A stretch of DNA of 6,262 nucleotides, from positions 1 through 6,262 of the forward strand of contig JASLFZ010000050.1 in NCBI GenBank assembly GCA_030150485.1, given 5' to 3'. Of the stretch, positions 4,814-6,262 are shown in pieces. A program made the position numbers and the translations under genes. Below the pieces are notes generated by a model. It saw only the letters and a list, made by a program, of their open reading frames with translations. It was not told the DNA's origin and did not search any database. The stretch comes from Candidatus Saccharimonadales bacterium. GTDB lineage: Bacteria; Patescibacteriota; Saccharimonadia; UBA4664; SCTI01. Every line of letters starts with the position of its first letter. The stretch's first letter is position 1.

Positions 4814-4822
4814 ATTAAAGCA
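4814..4822 (-). promoter_or_regulatory. Candidate promoter of the small-ORF pair
   Basis: Minus-strand TGCTTTAAT, an extended -10 with five of six TATAAT bases, lies in an AT-rich patch. The predicted start is near 4807, about 34 nt before the ATG at 4773. No good -35 is seen. Confidence 0.45.
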
Positions 4823-4886
4823 TAATTATTGGCTTTATGAAAGCTAAAAGCTGCACCGGTAGCCAGTTACGCCCAGCTTTTGTATT

Positions 4887-4915
4887 AACAAAGTTTACAC
4901 ATTGTTAACTTTGTT
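4887..4915. repeat. Inverted repeat AACAAAGTT / AACTTTGTT
   Basis: Perfect 9-bp arms (4887-4895 and 4907-4915) separated by 11 bp, in an AT-rich stretch between the 16S terminator and the small-ORF promoter. The spacing of arm centres is 20 bp, about two helical turns, as for a dimeric regulator operator. No T tract makes it a terminator. Confidence 0.45.
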
Positions 4916-4928
4916 GACATGAGCGCAG

Positions 4929-4968
4929 GCACAACAAAGAGGCCGCGCTTAACCGCGCGGCCTCTTTG
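4929..4968 (-). terminator. rrs: Intrinsic terminator of the 16S rRNA gene
   Basis: A perfect 14-bp stem, CAAAGAGGCCGCGC (4935-4948) with GCGCGGCCTCTTTG (4955-4968), around a 6-nt loop. Read on the minus strand it is A-rich before the hairpin and continues T-rich through CTCTTTGTTGTG. It ends the 16S transcript about 220 nt after the mature 3' end, with no tRNA or 23S gene before it. Confidence 0.8.
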
Positions 4969-5185
4969 CCAAAGTTAAAAACTTAGTAGTGCAGTGTGAA
5001 CCCCATTCTCTAACCAGCTCTGAGACACTGGTTTGTAACCTCGTCCGAAGACGGGCTCGACCTAAGAGTACCGCAGCTCACTTAGGAGCACATCATATAT
5101 CACAAGTGATATATGCAGCTCAAAACAAAGTGGGTACTGGCCGTAGGTCAACGCCTACGGAACGTCTTACGACGTCGTTCTCCCT
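4969..5185 (-). other. Structured 3' trailer of the 16S transcript
   Basis: About 217 nt between the 16S 3' end and its terminator, with no ORF, tRNA or 23S sequence. It contains stems CCGTAGG/CCTACGG (5141-5160), CATATATCAC/GTGATATATG with a 2-nt centre (5094-5115), flanked by GAGC/GCTC, CCTAAG/CTTAGG (5061-5086), AACCAG/CTGGTT (5012-5033), and CGTC-TTCG-GACG with a UUCG loop on the rRNA strand (5042-5053). These are likely RNA processing or folding elements. No boxA-like element was recognised. Confidence 0.6.

Positions 5186-6262
<1,077 letters not shown>

Overview
The window looks like a piece of a bacterial genome, probably a member of the Patescibacteria (Candidate Phyla Radiation), perhaps close to Saccharibacteria. 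That guess rests on the 16S rRNA (short V3 second half, a GGTATCGACC-type h27-h28 region, altered h31) and on the compact operon built around rsmI. It is made by eye, without a database search. TGA and TAG both act as stops, so the standard bacterial code fits, and the 16S 3' end keeps the anti-Shine-Dalgarno sequence CCTCC.

Layout. (1) 3-1481, minus strand: guaB, nearly complete, running off the left edge about seven residues before its expected end. (2) 1482-2019: a 538-bp intergenic region between the divergent guaB and tRNA genes. It holds two back-to-back promoters and, on the guaB strand, a roughly 336-nt GC-rich stretch full of perfect hairpins that ends in a terminator-like structure. 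I recognise no RNA family there. (3) 2020-2183, plus strand: tRNA-Ile(GAU) and tRNA-Ala(UGC), the pair normally found between 16S and 23S genes. (4) 2208-4456, plus strand: four tightly packed genes (two-helix membrane protein, HD phosphohydrolase, P-loop kinase-like protein, rsmI), with a promoter that predicts a leaderless first mRNA, and a strong terminator at 4472-4501. (5) 4484-4773, minus strand: two overlapping small ORFs (55 and 40 codons), the first with a strong Shine-Dalgarno and one membrane helix. (6) 4935-6262, minus strand: the 3' two thirds of a 16S rRNA gene with a structured trailer of about 217 nt and its own terminator.

How it fits together. The 16S gene ends in a terminator with no tRNA or 23S gene behind it, while the tRNA-Ile/tRNA-Ala pair lies 3 kb away on the other strand. 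The rRNA operon therefore appears split, unless the contig is misassembled. RsmI, encoded in the tRNA-linked operon, methylates the decoding-centre nucleotide C1402 of 16S rRNA, and the target base lies in this same window (complement of 5316). GuaB (IMP to XMP), the HD phosphohydrolase and the P-loop protein are all nucleotide-handling proteins. The features most worth following up are the structured RNA upstream of guaB, the small-ORF pair beside the 16S gene, and the split rRNA operon.
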